Of a DNA stretch of 64,000 nucleotides, positions 36,714 to 45,095 are shown in pieces (the first letter of the stretch is position 1; each line of letters begins with the position of its first letter). Below the pieces are notes generated by a model, which did not search any database, had not been told where the DNA came from, and saw nothing but the letters and a program-made list of their open reading frames with translations. A program made the position numbers and the translations under genes. The stretch is from Haloferula rosea. Lineage in GTDB: Bacteria; Verrucomicrobiota; Verrucomicrobiia; Verrucomicrobiales; Akkermansiaceae. The DNA lies in the NCBI RefSeq assembly GCF_016595525.1, contig NZ_JAENII010000001.1:1-64000 (forward strand), written 5' to 3'.

Positions 36714-37670
36714 TCACTTCGACTGCTCAAGCATGCGCAGCAGCGGAGCCTCGGCCCGGGAGCGGATGTCCTCGGGGAGTTCGACCTGGGGTGACAGGTT
36801 GGCGAGGCAGTCGTGGAGTTTTTCCAGGGTGTTCATCTTCATGAACCGGCAGTCGGCGCAGGCGCACTTGTCGGTGGGCCCCGGAATGAGGTTCTTGTTA
36901 GGCACCTCTTTCTGAAGTCGATGAAGCATGCCGCTTTCGGTGACGACGATGATGTTCTGGGCGTCGACTTCCTTGCAGTAGGTCACCATGCGCTCGGTCG
37001 AGCAGACTTCGTCGGCAAGCAGGCGGACGGCCTGGGTGCACTCGGGGTGGGCGACGACGACGGCGTCCGGGTGTTCCTTCTTGATCCTGTTGATCGAGTC
37101 GCGGGTGAACTCGACGTGGACGTAGCAGGAGCCTTTCCACAGGTCCATCTTGCGGCCGGTCTTCTCCATGACCCAGGCACCGAGGTTGGCATCGGGGACG
37201 AAGAGAATCGGGCGGTCCTTGGGCGCGCGATCGACGATGCGGATGGCGTTGCCCGAGGTGCAGATGACATCGCACAGGGCTTTGACGTGGGCCGAGCAGT
37301 TGATGTAGGCGATGACGTAGTAGTTCTTCTCCTTGTTGGCTTCGAGGAAGGCCTCGAGTTCCGGTCCGGGACAGCTTTCCTCGAGCGAGCAGCCGGCATC
37401 CTTGTCGGGAAGGACCACGGTTTTTGACGGGTTCACGATCTTGGCGGTTTCGGCCATGAAGTGAACACCGCAGAAGCAGATGACGTCGGCATCGGTCTCC
37501 TTCGCCTTGTAGGCGAGGCCGAGCGAGTCACCGACGTAGTCGGCCAGGTCCTGGATGTCGCCGGTCTGGTAATTGTGGGCGAGGATCACGGCGTTCTTTT
37601 CCTTCTTCAACTGAAGGATGGCGTCCTTGAGATCGAGAGCGGCGCTGGGCATGCGGGGAGAGTGGGGCAT
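36714..37670 (-). CDS. nadA: Quinolinate synthase NadA
   Basis: A 318-residue [4Fe-4S] enzyme that condenses iminoaspartate with dihydroxyacetone phosphate to quinolinate for NAD synthesis. Landmarks are ILAHNYQTGDIQDLADY near the start, CGVHFMAETAKI, the ligand cysteine in ICTSGNA (C137), AHPEC and CADCRFM. The start at 37670 is preferred; an internal methionine at 37652 is also possible, and the open frame continues upstream to 37796 with no family match. nadB and nadC are not nearby. A strong hairpin lies upstream at 37798-37827. Confidence 0.95.
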   Translation of the reverse strand: MPHSPRMPSAALDLKDAILQLKKEKNAVILAHNYQTGDIQDLADYVGDSLGLAYKAKETDADVICFCGVHFMAETAKIVNPSKTVVLPDKDAGCSLEESCPGPELEAFLEANKEKNYYVIAYINCSAHVKALCDVICTSGNAIRIVDRAPKDRPILFVPDANLGAWVMEKTGRKMDLWKGSCYVHVEFTRDSINRIKKEHPDAVVVAHPECTQAVRLLADEVCSTERMVTYCKEVDAQNIIVVTESGMLHRLQKEVPNKNLIPGPTDKCACADCRFMKMNTLEKLHDCLANLSPQVELPEDIRSRAEAPLLRMLEQSK

Positions 37671-37797
37671 CGAACCCCGGACGTCCAACTTTGAACGCTG
37701 AAATGCGGGCCAAGGTGGGTGGGGCGTCGCCGCTGAGAAGATGGAGGGAGGCGGGGAGGAGTGGATTCCGAAGGGGAAATCGTAAGGGCCGTACAAG

Positions 37798-37827
37798 CAT
37801 TCCGGCCTCCAGCAGGAGGCCGGAATG
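37798..37827. other. Perfect 13-bp hairpin upstream of nadA
   Basis: CATTCCGGCCTCC and its exact complement are separated by AGCA. The stem is 128 bases upstream of the nadA start, in the region that would be its leader, and 141 bases upstream of the MarR gene on the other strand. There is no T-run on either strand. It may be a leader structure for nadA or a repeat element. The remaining 37828-37967 holds a further imperfect GTTAC/GTAAC dyad and the MarR palindrome, but no gene. Confidence 0.7.
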
Positions 37828-37937
37828 GATTCCTTACCGGGGGGCAGTGGGAATCGACTAGTTACGAGTAACCCCAGAAAACCAAAACTGGAGCATGGGG
37901 AATCCTACGCCAGAGGCTTGGCTCACTGGAAGGATGG

Positions 37938-37951
37938 GTGCAATATTGCAC
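37938..37951. promoter_or_regulatory. Perfect palindrome GTGCAATATTGCAC, likely MarR operator
   Basis: A 14-base perfect palindrome lies 16 bases upstream of the MarR-type gene. MarR dimers bind palindromes of this size and often repress their own gene. A TTGGCT 17 bases upstream of the AT-rich centre could be a -35 element, which would put the palindrome over the -10 region. Autoregulation is inferred. Confidence 0.7.
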
Positions 37952-37967
37952 GTATTGATAGAGGAGT

Positions 37968-38345
37968 ATGAGAGACGAACAGCGTGAGCAGGAGGCCATG
38001 GCCGTCAATCTGGCGAGTGAGTTTTACGCGGTTCTGGCGAAGTATCTTCCCCACACCGCGAGTCTGGGTGAGATCCAGGTTCTCACGGAGGTGGCGAAGG
38101 GCATGTACGCGGATGCTCCCTTAACGGTCAGCGAGGTGGCGGATGCCACGAGTATGAACCGGTGGTCGGTGAGTCGGATTCTGATGCGCTACATCGAAGG
38201 CGGCATCATCGTGGAGAGGAAGGATCCGGATGATTCGCGCAAGAACCTGTTGGTGTGGACCGAGGAGGCTTTCAAGGGCAACCGGGAGTGGTCGGCGGAT
38301 TGGCTGGAGGTCTGGAAGGCGGGGGTGGAGCGTCTTTCCCCGTAG
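37968..38345 (+). CDS. MarR-family winged-helix regulator
   Basis: A 125-residue winged-helix protein. The recognition region LTVSEVADATSMNRWSVSRI is followed by a wing with VERKDPDDSRKNLLVWTEE, typical of MarR proteins (the DxR of the wing is present). A GAGGAG site precedes the ATG by one base; a second ATG ten codons on also has AGGAGG before it, so the exact start is open. Transcribed alone. Its operator candidate is the palindrome just upstream. Confidence 0.88.
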   Translation: MRDEQREQEAMAVNLASEFYAVLAKYLPHTASLGEIQVLTEVAKGMYADAPLTVSEVADATSMNRWSVSRILMRYIEGGIIVERKDPDDSRKNLLVWTEEAFKGNREWSADWLEVWKAGVERLSP

Positions 38346-38365
38346 CCTCGGGCATCACGTGGGCA

Positions 38366-38398
38366 CAAAAAACGGCATGACCCGAAGGTCATGCCGTT
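38366..38398 (-). terminator. Intrinsic terminator of the bactofilin gene
   Basis: On the minus strand a perfect 12-pair stem (AACGGCATGACC with GGTCATGCCGTT) closes a TTCG tetraloop and runs directly into six T. It starts 22 bases after the bactofilin stop codon and also lies between this gene and the convergent MarR gene. Confidence 0.93.
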
Positions 38399-38420
38399 GA
38401 TGAAATGAATGGGGTGTGGA

Positions 38421-39044
38421 TCAGTTCTTGATCCCGGCAAGGTTGCCTTGCTGAGGCTTGTTGCCTCCGCCGTTGCCCTGCTGCTGGGGCTTGTTTCCCT
38501 GGTTCTTGTTCCCCTGTTGTTGGGCGGGCTTGTTGCCCTGGACCGGGGTGGATGGGGTGCCCACGGTGGACTTGCCGACGATGATGGCGCCGGCTTCAAT
38601 GGTCAGTGTCTTGGCCTTGATGTCGCCGACGACTTCGGCGCTGGCCTTCAGGTCGACGCGATCGCTGGCGGTGATGTTGCCGTGAACCTTGCCGTAAACG
38701 ACGACCGTGGCGGTCTTGATTTCGGCTTTGAGGCGGGCGTTCTCACCGACGGTCAGATTGCCATCCGAGGAGATCTCACCTTCGATCTTGCCATCGACCA
38801 CGAGGTCGTTGGTGAACTTGACGGAACCCTTGATGTCGACGTCCGAGCTGAGGACGTTGCGCGAGGCGGCCGGAGAGGCTTGCGGGCGCGAAGCGGGCTG
38901 CTGGGGCGCGGAAGCCGGGGTGCTTGGAGGCGCGGAAGCGGCCGGGGCTGGAGCCTGGCTTTCCGGTGCTGGCTGGCTGGCTGGGGCGCTGGACGATTCA
39001 TCGGATTTCTGGCCGATAACTTTGCGAAACATGTTGTTGCTCAC
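38421..39044 (-). CDS. Bactofilin (polymer-forming cytoskeletal protein)
   Basis: A 207-residue protein with three parts: a disordered Ala/Pro/Ser/Gln N-terminus (about 12-60), a bactofilin beta-helix domain (about 62-160, with SVKFTNDLVVDGKIEGE and KVHGNITASDRVDLKAS), and a Gln/Asn/Gly/Lys low-complexity tail (GNKPQQQGNGGGNKPQQGN). Bactofilins self-assemble without nucleotides into filaments that organise cell shape or wall enzymes. The tail is unusual. It follows the TPR membrane protein by 39 bases, probably in one transcript, and ends in a strong terminator. Confidence 0.93.
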   Translation of the reverse strand: MSNNMFRKVIGQKSDESSSAPASQPAPESQAPAPAASAPPSTPASAPQQPASRPQASPAASRNVLSSDVDIKGSVKFTNDLVVDGKIEGEISSDGNLTVGENARLKAEIKTATVVVYGKVHGNITASDRVDLKASAEVVGDIKAKTLTIEAGAIIVGKSTVGTPSTPVQGNKPAQQQGNKNQGNKPQQQGNGGGNKPQQGNLAGIKN

Positions 39045-39083
39045 GGTTTCTGAATCAGAGGTTTGGGATGGTGAAAGTCAATC

Positions 39084-40013
39084 TCATTCGCCGTCCGCGG
39101 GAGGCGTTGAGTCGCTGGGTTCTTCTACTGGTGTTTCGGCCGAATCTTCCGCGGGAGCGGGAGTTTCTTCGGTGGTTTCAGGAGATTCTTCGGCGGGCGC
39201 CGGGGTGTCCTGATTGAGATTGTCGAGCAGAGGGTTGCCGGTCGTTCCACCACCGGTCGGTTGGGTGGGGTCGAGCTCGATGGGAGAGGAAAGATCGGGG
39301 TCCGGGCCGGGATCGAGGGGGCTTGGAGGGGTCGATGTTTCAACCGGCTCGGGGGCTGGCGGATCGATCTCGGTGGGCATCTGGAATCCGATGTAGCGCT
39401 TGCTGTCGCTGACGGTCCGGCCGAATGGGGATTCCGGGTAGCTGTTGCTTGCCTCATCGAGCAGGCTGGACGCCTTCTCCTGGTCGCCATTCTTGGTGGC
39501 GATTTCGGCAAGGGCGGTGAGGGCGTAGGGAGCGAGGTAGCTGGCCTTCGGGTTGTCGGCGAGGTCCTGGAGGACCTCGGTGGCCTTGTCCAGCGAGCCT
39601 TGTTCGATCAGGCGGGCACCGAGGCGCGCTTGGGCGGGGAAGGTGGCCGGATGGTCGGGATGGGCCGCGATTTCCTCTTCGAGGGTTTCGATGGCGGCGC
39701 TTTGCTGGCCTTGTTCCCACTGGAGATCCGAAAGGATGACCTTCGCGGAGGGAACCGTGGGGGTTTCGGCGTGGTTCTTGACCACGTCCTGCATGGCGGA
39801 AACGTCTTCGGCGGCGAGCAGTGCTTCCCCTGCGGCGGCGTTGTTTCCTTCCTCGACGCCTCTCATCACGACGACGGCGCCAATGCCCAGCGAGGCGAGG
39901 ATCCCGACGGCGATCAGTTTCTTCTGATGACGATCGAGGAAGCCCTCGAAAGCGGAGGGTCCGTGGGAGATTTCTGCAATGGGCTGTGCGGATTCAGCGT
40001 TCGGTTCGGCCAT
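39084..40013 (-). CDS. Membrane-anchored TPR protein, YfgM/BamD-like
   Basis: A 309-residue protein with a cytoplasmic N-terminus, one transmembrane segment (about 33-53, LIAVGILASLGIGAVVVM), about four helical TPR-type repeats (to about 205) and a long acidic Pro/Glu/Thr-rich tail. The N-terminal plan resembles YfgM of E. coli, a periplasmic chaperone subunit near the Sec translocon. It precedes the bactofilin gene, which raises the possibility that the pair forms a wall-organising unit. The disordered tail is longer than in YfgM. Confidence 0.8.
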   Translation of the reverse strand: MAEPNAESAQPIAEISHGPSAFEGFLDRHQKKLIAVGILASLGIGAVVVMRGVEEGNNAAAGEALLAAEDVSAMQDVVKNHAETPTVPSAKVILSDLQWEQGQQSAAIETLEEEIAAHPDHPATFPAQARLGARLIEQGSLDKATEVLQDLADNPKASYLAPYALTALAEIATKNGDQEKASSLLDEASNSYPESPFGRTVSDSKRYIGFQMPTEIDPPAPEPVETSTPPSPLDPGPDPDLSSPIELDPTQPTGGGTTGNPLLDNLNQDTPAPAEESPETTEETPAPAEDSAETPVEEPSDSTPPADGE

Positions 40014-40159
40014 GGTCTTGCTGCGTTGCGGAGGGCGATTAAGGGGCGCTATGGGGGGAAATCAATGACAATGTCCATTCCGAATCGACATTCGGAGCTG
40101 TGGGATCGGGGGATTGGGGATTGCGAGGCCGGTCGACGAGCGGATAGCCTCCGCCACAG

Positions 40160-41287
40160 ATGAACGGGAGCTTGTATGTCGTCGCCGGGGAGATGAGTGG
40201 CGATGTCCACGCGGCGGGCCTGCTGGAGGCTCTACAGGAGCTGCGGCCGGGGCTTCAGATCCGGGGCGCTGGAGGGCCGCGCATGCAGGCGGTGGCGGGG
40301 GACGGGATCCACGATTGGCTCGATCAGGCGGCGGTGATGGGGATTGTCGAGGTGCTGAAGCACTATCGTTTTTTCAAGCAGAGCTTCGATCGCATGTTGG
40401 CGGAGGTGAAGGAGTTTCGGCCCGACGTGTTGTTGTTGGTCGATTATCCGGGTTTCAATTTCCGTTTCGCGGCGGCGGTGCGCGAAGCCCTGCCGGACAC
40501 GAAGATCGTCCAGTATGTCTGCCCGCAGGTGTGGGCATGGAAAAAGGGTCGGATTCCCAAGATGGTCGAGCTATTCGACGAGGTCCTGTGTCTGCTCCCG
40601 TTTGAGCCGGAGATTTTTGCCGCCACGAAGTTGAAGGTGACTTTTGTCGGTCACCCGTTGGTCGATGAACTGGAGGAGGCCCGGGTGGAGGGCGGTCGTG
40701 AGGACGGGCTGGTGGCCTTGATCCCGGGAAGCCGGATGCCGGAGGTGGAAAAGTTGTTTCCGATGATGCTGGAGACGGCCCAGCGCCTGATGAATGGCCG
40801 GCAGGGGCTGCGGTTTGCGGTGCCTGCGGCAAATGCGAAGCTGCGCGCGCGGATCGAGGAGCTGGCAGGGCACGCCCAGATCGGGGATGCTCTCGAAATC
40901 CTGGACGGCAAGGCGCACACGCTGATGCAGCGGGCGGCATGTGGGGTGGTGGCAAGCGGCACGGCCACGGTGGAGGCGGGCTACTACGGGCTGCCGTATT
41001 GCCTCGTCTATCGCTTGGCGTGGCCGACGTTCCTGGTGGCGAAGATCGTCGTGAAGATCAAGTATGCCGGGCTGGTGAACATCCTGGCTGGGCGCGAGGT
41101 GGTGCAGGAATTCATCCAGTCCGAAGCGGATCCGTGTCACGTCGGACGGGCCATGGAACGGTTTCTCGATGACCCGCAGGCGGTGGCTGACCTGCAAGGG
41201 CATCTGAAGGAAACGCTGGCAAAGCTCGGTGGCACCGGGGCTCACCGCCGCGCTGCCGAGGCGGTCAGTGCGTGGTTTGGGTCGTAG
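40160..41287 (+). CDS. lpxB: Lipid-A-disaccharide synthase
   Basis: A 375-residue GT19 glycosyltransferase that joins UDP-diacylglucosamine and lipid X to form the tetraacyl disaccharide of lipid A. The start VVAGEMSGDVHAAGL and the block GAGGPRMQA are diagnostic, as are YVCPQVWAWKKGR and GHPLVDE, and the C-terminal ASGTATVEAGYYGLPYCLVYR. The presence of this gene implies a lipopolysaccharide outer membrane. Divergent from the TPR gene, with a 146-base gap containing a small CCGAAT/ATTCGG dyad at 40080-40095. Confidence 0.97.
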   Translation: MNGSLYVVAGEMSGDVHAAGLLEALQELRPGLQIRGAGGPRMQAVAGDGIHDWLDQAAVMGIVEVLKHYRFFKQSFDRMLAEVKEFRPDVLLLVDYPGFNFRFAAAVREALPDTKIVQYVCPQVWAWKKGRIPKMVELFDEVLCLLPFEPEIFAATKLKVTFVGHPLVDELEEARVEGGREDGLVALIPGSRMPEVEKLFPMMLETAQRLMNGRQGLRFAVPAANAKLRARIEELAGHAQIGDALEILDGKAHTLMQRAACGVVASGTATVEAGYYGLPYCLVYRLAWPTFLVAKIVVKIKYAGLVNILAGREVVQEFIQSEADPCHVGRAMERFLDDPQAVADLQGHLKETLAKLGGTGAHRRAAEAVSAWFGS

Positions 41288-41338
41288 AACCCGCCTTCGC
41301 TCTTGTCAGGTCGGGTGGAGGGACTAAAACCTCCGCCA

Positions 41339-41506
41339 ATGAAGCCTCTTTACCTCCTTGCCGCCGGCGCTTTCTTCGCTGCCGTTTCCTGTGAACGCCA
41401 CTCTTTTGAGGATACCAAGGTGTTGCACGAGCAGCACAGTGACCACGGCGACGGTCATAAAAAGGAAGCTGACTCCGGTGCAGAAGATAGTGAGCCGGGC
41501 CATTGA
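41339..41506 (+). CDS. Very small His-rich lipoprotein
   Basis: A 55-residue predicted lipoprotein: MKPLYLLAAGAFFAAVSC is a signal sequence with lipobox AVSC, and the mature part is only about 38 residues, rich in His, Asp and Glu (HEQHSDHGDGHKKE). The histidine and acid clusters could bind metal, but this is an inference. It starts 51 bases after lpxB and ends five bases before the convergent reductase gene. Its small size lowers confidence. Confidence 0.6.
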   Translation: MKPLYLLAAGAFFAAVSCERHSFEDTKVLHEQHSDHGDGHKKEADSGAEDSEPGH

Positions 41507-41511
41507 TGGGC

Positions 41512-42135
41512 TCAGCTTTCGGTGGAGCGCCGATAGCTGAGGAAGCACTCGCCCAGATCCTCTCTGGGCTCGAAGCGGGTGAGTTTGAAATGCCGGGATG
41601 CCGGGAGGAAATTGCCTGGCAGGCCGGTGGGTCCGGGGGCGGATTGTCCTCCGAAGAGATGATGGCCGGCCCAGGTGAGGTGGATCTCGTCGAGCAGGTC
41701 GAGGCCGGCCAGCTCGTGGATGAGTTGGCCACCCCCTTCGCAGTGGATGTGTCGGACTTCGTGGTCGCGGCTGAGGGTTTGGATGAAATCGGGCAGGCTG
41801 CCGTGGTGGGCCGTCGTCGAGGGAATGGCGGTGGGCGGATGCTCGGTGCCGAGAAGGTGGATGGGGCCTCCCTCGCTGGAGAACAGCGGGTGCGTGGGGT
41901 CGAAGTGACCCTTGCGTGAGACCACGCAGCGCAGGGGATTGCGGGGTGACTTCATGGTCATCCGGTCGGCTTCGAGGGTGCCACGCCCGACGAGCAAGGC
42001 ATCCGCCGAAAGTCGCAGCTCCTTGAGGCGGGCGAAGTCATCCTTCGAGGTCCAGCCGGACGCGCGCCCGGAAACGGAGCTGATTTTGCCATCGGCGGAC
42101 AGCGCGAGATTGATGGAGATGCGGGGCCGGCTCAT
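41512..42135 (-). CDS. RibD C-terminal-domain reductase (dihydrofolate-reductase fold)
   Basis: A 207-residue protein with the pyrimidine-reductase half of RibD only. ISINLALSADGKISSVSG opens the domain, DALLVGRGTLEADRM binds NADPH, and HCEGGGQLIHELAGLDLLDE is the typical C-terminal part. It lacks the deaminase domain. Free-standing members reduce diaminohydroxyphosphoribosylamino-pyrimidines or other nucleotides. It follows the small membrane protein at 42144 with an eight-base gap. The open frame continues upstream, but the start at 42135 fits the family. Confidence 0.88.
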   Translation of the reverse strand: MSRPRISINLALSADGKISSVSGRASGWTSKDDFARLKELRLSADALLVGRGTLEADRMTMKSPRNPLRCVVSRKGHFDPTHPLFSSEGGPIHLLGTEHPPTAIPSTTAHHGSLPDFIQTLSRDHEVRHIHCEGGGQLIHELAGLDLLDEIHLTWAGHHLFGGQSAPGPTGLPGNFLPASRHFKLTRFEPREDLGECFLSYRRSTES

Positions 42136-42143
42136 GGCGGGAT

Positions 42144-42539
42144 TCAGTGGAGCCACCAGCGGGTGATGCCGGTGGGATCCGTGCGGAGAATGTAGATGCT
42201 GGCAAGCGGGAGGATCAAGCAGCCCCATGCGATGAGTGTGGTTTGCTGGCTCCGCTCGCCCCGTTTCCACCACAGATAGGGGAGGAGGAAGGTGGTGAGG
42301 AAGGGGCTGTATACGAAGACGGCTGAGACGGTGTGAAGGATGGAGAAGACCGGGCTGAGTGATCCGGGGGAATCCACTCCGGGGACAGGCTTTCGGCCAA
42401 GGAGGGCGACGGCCAGCAGCCACTCGGCGAGGATGGCAAGGATCGGGGACACTCCGAGCAGCAGGCTGGCCGCGGCCCGGAGGTATTGGCGGGTGTCCCA
42501 TGGGGGATTGGTAGATGGAGCGGAGTGAAATGGTTCCAT
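42144..42539 (-). CDS. Small membrane protein, function unknown
   Basis: A 131-residue protein with about three hydrophobic helices (about 21-46, 65-87, 98-115) and no recognised domain. It is the first gene of a two-gene minus-strand unit with the RibD-type reductase, and it is divergent from the glutaredoxin gene at 42580 across 40 bases. Confidence 0.7.
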   Translation of the reverse strand: MEPFHSAPSTNPPWDTRQYLRAAASLLLGVSPILAILAEWLLAVALLGRKPVPGVDSPGSLSPVFSILHTVSAVFVYSPFLTTFLLPYLWWKRGERSQQTTLIAWGCLILPLASIYILRTDPTGITRWWLH

Positions 42540-42579
42540 CGGTCTTGCGAATGGGAGAAGTCACGCTACTTTTCCGCCT

Positions 42580-42948
42580 ATGAGCAATTCTCAACCGCAA
42601 ATCACGGCGTATCTGAAGACTTTCTGCGGCTGGAGCGAAGGCGTCCGGGCGATCATGAGGAAGTACAACCTCGAGTTCGAGGAGAAGGACATCATCAAGA
42701 ATCCCGCCTACCGCTGGGAGATGGAGCAGAAGAGCGGTCAGCCGCTTTCACCCTGTGTGGTGGTGGATGGCGAGATGCTCGCTGATGTCTCGGGCGAGGA
42801 GGTCGAAGCGTGGATGATTGAAAACGGCAAACTGGCGAAGATCGAGGCGGAGGCCGATGCGCCGACGAACTCAGCCTGCACCGACGAGCAGCACGATGCG
42901 ATGGCCAGGGGTGAGATTCCCGGAGGAAAGATCAAGTTCGTCGACTGA
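42580..42948 (+). CDS. Glutaredoxin-like protein with a C-terminal extension
   Basis: A 122-residue protein. The first 85 residues are a glutaredoxin fold with a monothiol-type active site CGWS (C16 to S19) and the cis-proline region LSPCVVVDG. The remaining 37 residues (acidic, ending GGKIKFVD) are an extension of unknown role containing one more cysteine. Monothiol glutaredoxins often handle iron-sulfur clusters, but the CxxS site may simply be a thiol reductase variant. A terminator follows 38 bases downstream. Confidence 0.88.
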   Translation: MSNSQPQITAYLKTFCGWSEGVRAIMRKYNLEFEEKDIIKNPAYRWEMEQKSGQPLSPCVVVDGEMLADVSGEEVEAWMIENGKLAKIEAEADAPTNSACTDEQHDAMARGEIPGGKIKFVD

Positions 42949-42985
42949 CCGGACCGGTCGGGATTCACTTTCCTGAATTTTCACG

Positions 42986-43008
42986 AGGCACCCCGATGGG
43001 GTGCCTTT
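42986..43008 (+). terminator. Intrinsic terminator after the glutaredoxin gene
   Basis: A perfect nine-pair stem (AGGCACCCC with GGGGTGCCT) around a GAT loop is followed by a short T-rich tail. It lies between the glutaredoxin stop and the GH20 gene. The T-run is short, so it may be leaky. Confidence 0.85.
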
Positions 43009-43082
43009 CGTGTGTCTGGTTGTCCTACCCAACCACTCGATCCCGGATGAACATCGCTGATCGCTGGGGTAGTGATTTCGTG

Positions 43083-45092
43083 ATGACGCGATTGCTGACC
43101 GTTCTTTGCTGTGCCTGCCTGTGTCTCGCAGCCGTGGCTGCCCGACCTGCGCTCCTGCCGATGCCCCAGCAGGTGGAGTGGGGTCAGGCCGAGGTCACCT
43201 TGGAGGGTGTTCGCTTCGGGGTGCCGCCGGGCTGGAAGACCGGGCGGGGTGGGCAGGTGGTGGCGGTTCTGGGCGCGCTGAGGTCCGAGCACGGCTTGGC
43301 GTCGGACGACGGCTATCCGATCCGGTTCGTCATGGGTAAGGTGGAAGTGCCCCGGTTTCCCGAGGAGGCCTATCGGATCGAGGTGACGCCTGAGGGGACG
43401 ACGGTGACCGCCAATGGCGAGCTCGGTCACTTGCGGGCGGTGCAGACCATCCGGCAGTTGATGGTCTCGACCGATGGACGTACGACGCTTCCCGTATGTC
43501 GGATCGTGGACTACCCGGCGTTCAAGGTGCGCGGATTCATGCACGATGTGGGACGGAACTTCCAGTCGATCGAGCAACTCAGGATGCAGATCGACATCAT
43601 GGCAGCCTACAAGCTGAATGTCTTCCACTGGCACCTCAGCGATCACTACGGATGGCGATTGGAGAGCAAGAAGTATCCGGGTCTGCAGAAGGATGAGGCA
43701 TTCACCCGGGGGATCGGCGACTACTACACGCAGCAGGAGTTCGTCGACATGGTGAACTACTGTTGGGAACGTGGGATCATGGTGCTGCCGGAGTTTGATT
43801 CGCCGGGGCACTCCGGGGCATTCCGCAAGGGGATCGGTATCCAGACGATGATGGATCCGCGTGCCGAAACGGCCATGGTGGGGTTGATTGATGAACTTTG
43901 CGGGTTGGTGTCGGCTGAGCGGATGCCGTGGATTCACCTCGGGACCGATGAGGCCCACGCGGCGGCGGAAAGGGTGCCAGCCTCCTACCTGCCCGCCTTG
44001 CACGCGGCCGTGCACGGCCATGGACGTGAGGTCGTGGGATGGTGGAAGGGGATCCAAGTGCCGGGGGATACGCGCCAGATCCTCCAAACCTGGGCGAAGG
44101 CGGCTCCGACTCCGGGCAAGCGACACATCGATTCGAGGTCGAACTACATCAACCACCTGACGGCGCTCGATGCACCACTGCGATTCTTTTTCCAGCAACC
44201 GTGCCGGGTGCCCCATGGCGACGAGATCAACCTGGGCGGCATCCTCTGCTACTGGCCGGATCTCCGCGTCTCGGACGAGAAGGCGGGGTTGCGGATCTCA
44301 CCGGTGTTGCTTTCCATGGTGGCCTATTCCGAGTCGGTCTGGCGTGGATTGGAAGAGGATCGCCCGGAGTTCTGGGCCAAGGTTCCGCCGCAGGGTTCGA
44401 AGGAATTCGAGGCTTTCCGTGATTTCGAGCAACGGTTGGTCGAGCACCGGGATCGCTTCATGGATGGAAAGCCGTTTCACTTCGTCCGCACCACCGACAT
44501 CCCATGGCGGCTTCTGGGCCCCATCCGGAATGACGAGCTGCCGGAGCTCCCCGAGCAGGGGGTTCGCGAGCTCTATCAGACTGAAGCCGGTCCGTATCGG
44601 TGGACCAAGCCGATCCATGGCGGGACGATTCACAGTCAGCACTTCTTCGGTTTCCCGGGGCACCTGAAGGCAGGCAAGGGGGACGACACGGTATATGCTT
44701 TCACGCGGATCCACAGTGAGGAGGCTCGTGAAGTGGATGCGTGGATCAACTTCAACACCGTGTCTTCATCGGATTACCGGGCAGGCGTGGCCCGGCCCGG
44801 AGACTGGAATGCCAACCCAGCCTGCGACGTCTGGCTGAACGGAGAGCGTGTGGATCCGCCGGAATGGAAGTCGAGTGGAGACACGGACAAGGAAACGCCG
44901 ATCACCGACGGGGTCTTCACCAATCGTGAGCCTGCCAAGCTGAGCTTGCGCAAGGGGTGGAACACCATCCTGCTGCGCAGTGCGCCGAAGTGGAAATGGT
45001 GCTTCACTTTTGCTCCCATCGAGTGGGATGGGGTGCTGGCGCGCGAGGTGGAGGGGTTGACGTATTCGGTCGACTTTCCGCGTGCCGAGTAG
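43083..45092 (+). CDS. Exported beta-N-acetylhexosaminidase (GH20)
   Basis: A 669-residue exported glycosidase. A signal peptide (MTRLLTVLCCACLCLAAVAA) is followed by a GH20b-type N-terminal domain and the GH20 TIM barrel: VFHWHLSDHYGWRLE, LPEFDSPGHSGAF, and the catalytic pair in GTDEAH (D289, E290). A C-terminal galactose-binding-like region with a WNTILLR block follows. It would remove terminal GlcNAc or GalNAc from chitin oligomers or glycans. Codons upstream to 42996 are open but overlap the preceding terminator, so 43083 is chosen. Confidence 0.93.
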   Translation: MTRLLTVLCCACLCLAAVAARPALLPMPQQVEWGQAEVTLEGVRFGVPPGWKTGRGGQVVAVLGALRSEHGLASDDGYPIRFVMGKVEVPRFPEEAYRIEVTPEGTTVTANGELGHLRAVQTIRQLMVSTDGRTTLPVCRIVDYPAFKVRGFMHDVGRNFQSIEQLRMQIDIMAAYKLNVFHWHLSDHYGWRLESKKYPGLQKDEAFTRGIGDYYTQQEFVDMVNYCWERGIMVLPEFDSPGHSGAFRKGIGIQTMMDPRAETAMVGLIDELCGLVSAERMPWIHLGTDEAHAAAERVPASYLPALHAAVHGHGREVVGWWKGIQVPGDTRQILQTWAKAAPTPGKRHIDSRSNYINHLTALDAPLRFFFQQPCRVPHGDEINLGGILCYWPDLRVSDEKAGLRISPVLLSMVAYSESVWRGLEEDRPEFWAKVPPQGSKEFEAFRDFEQRLVEHRDRFMDGKPFHFVRTTDIPWRLLGPIRNDELPELPEQGVRELYQTEAGPYRWTKPIHGGTIHSQHFFGFPGHLKAGKGDDTVYAFTRIHSEEAREVDAWINFNTVSSSDYRAGVARPGDWNANPACDVWLNGERVDPPEWKSSGDTDKETPITDGVFTNREPAKLSLRKGWNTILLRSAPKWKWCFTFAPIEWDGVLAREVEGLTYSVDFPRAE

Positions 45093-45095
45093 GGG

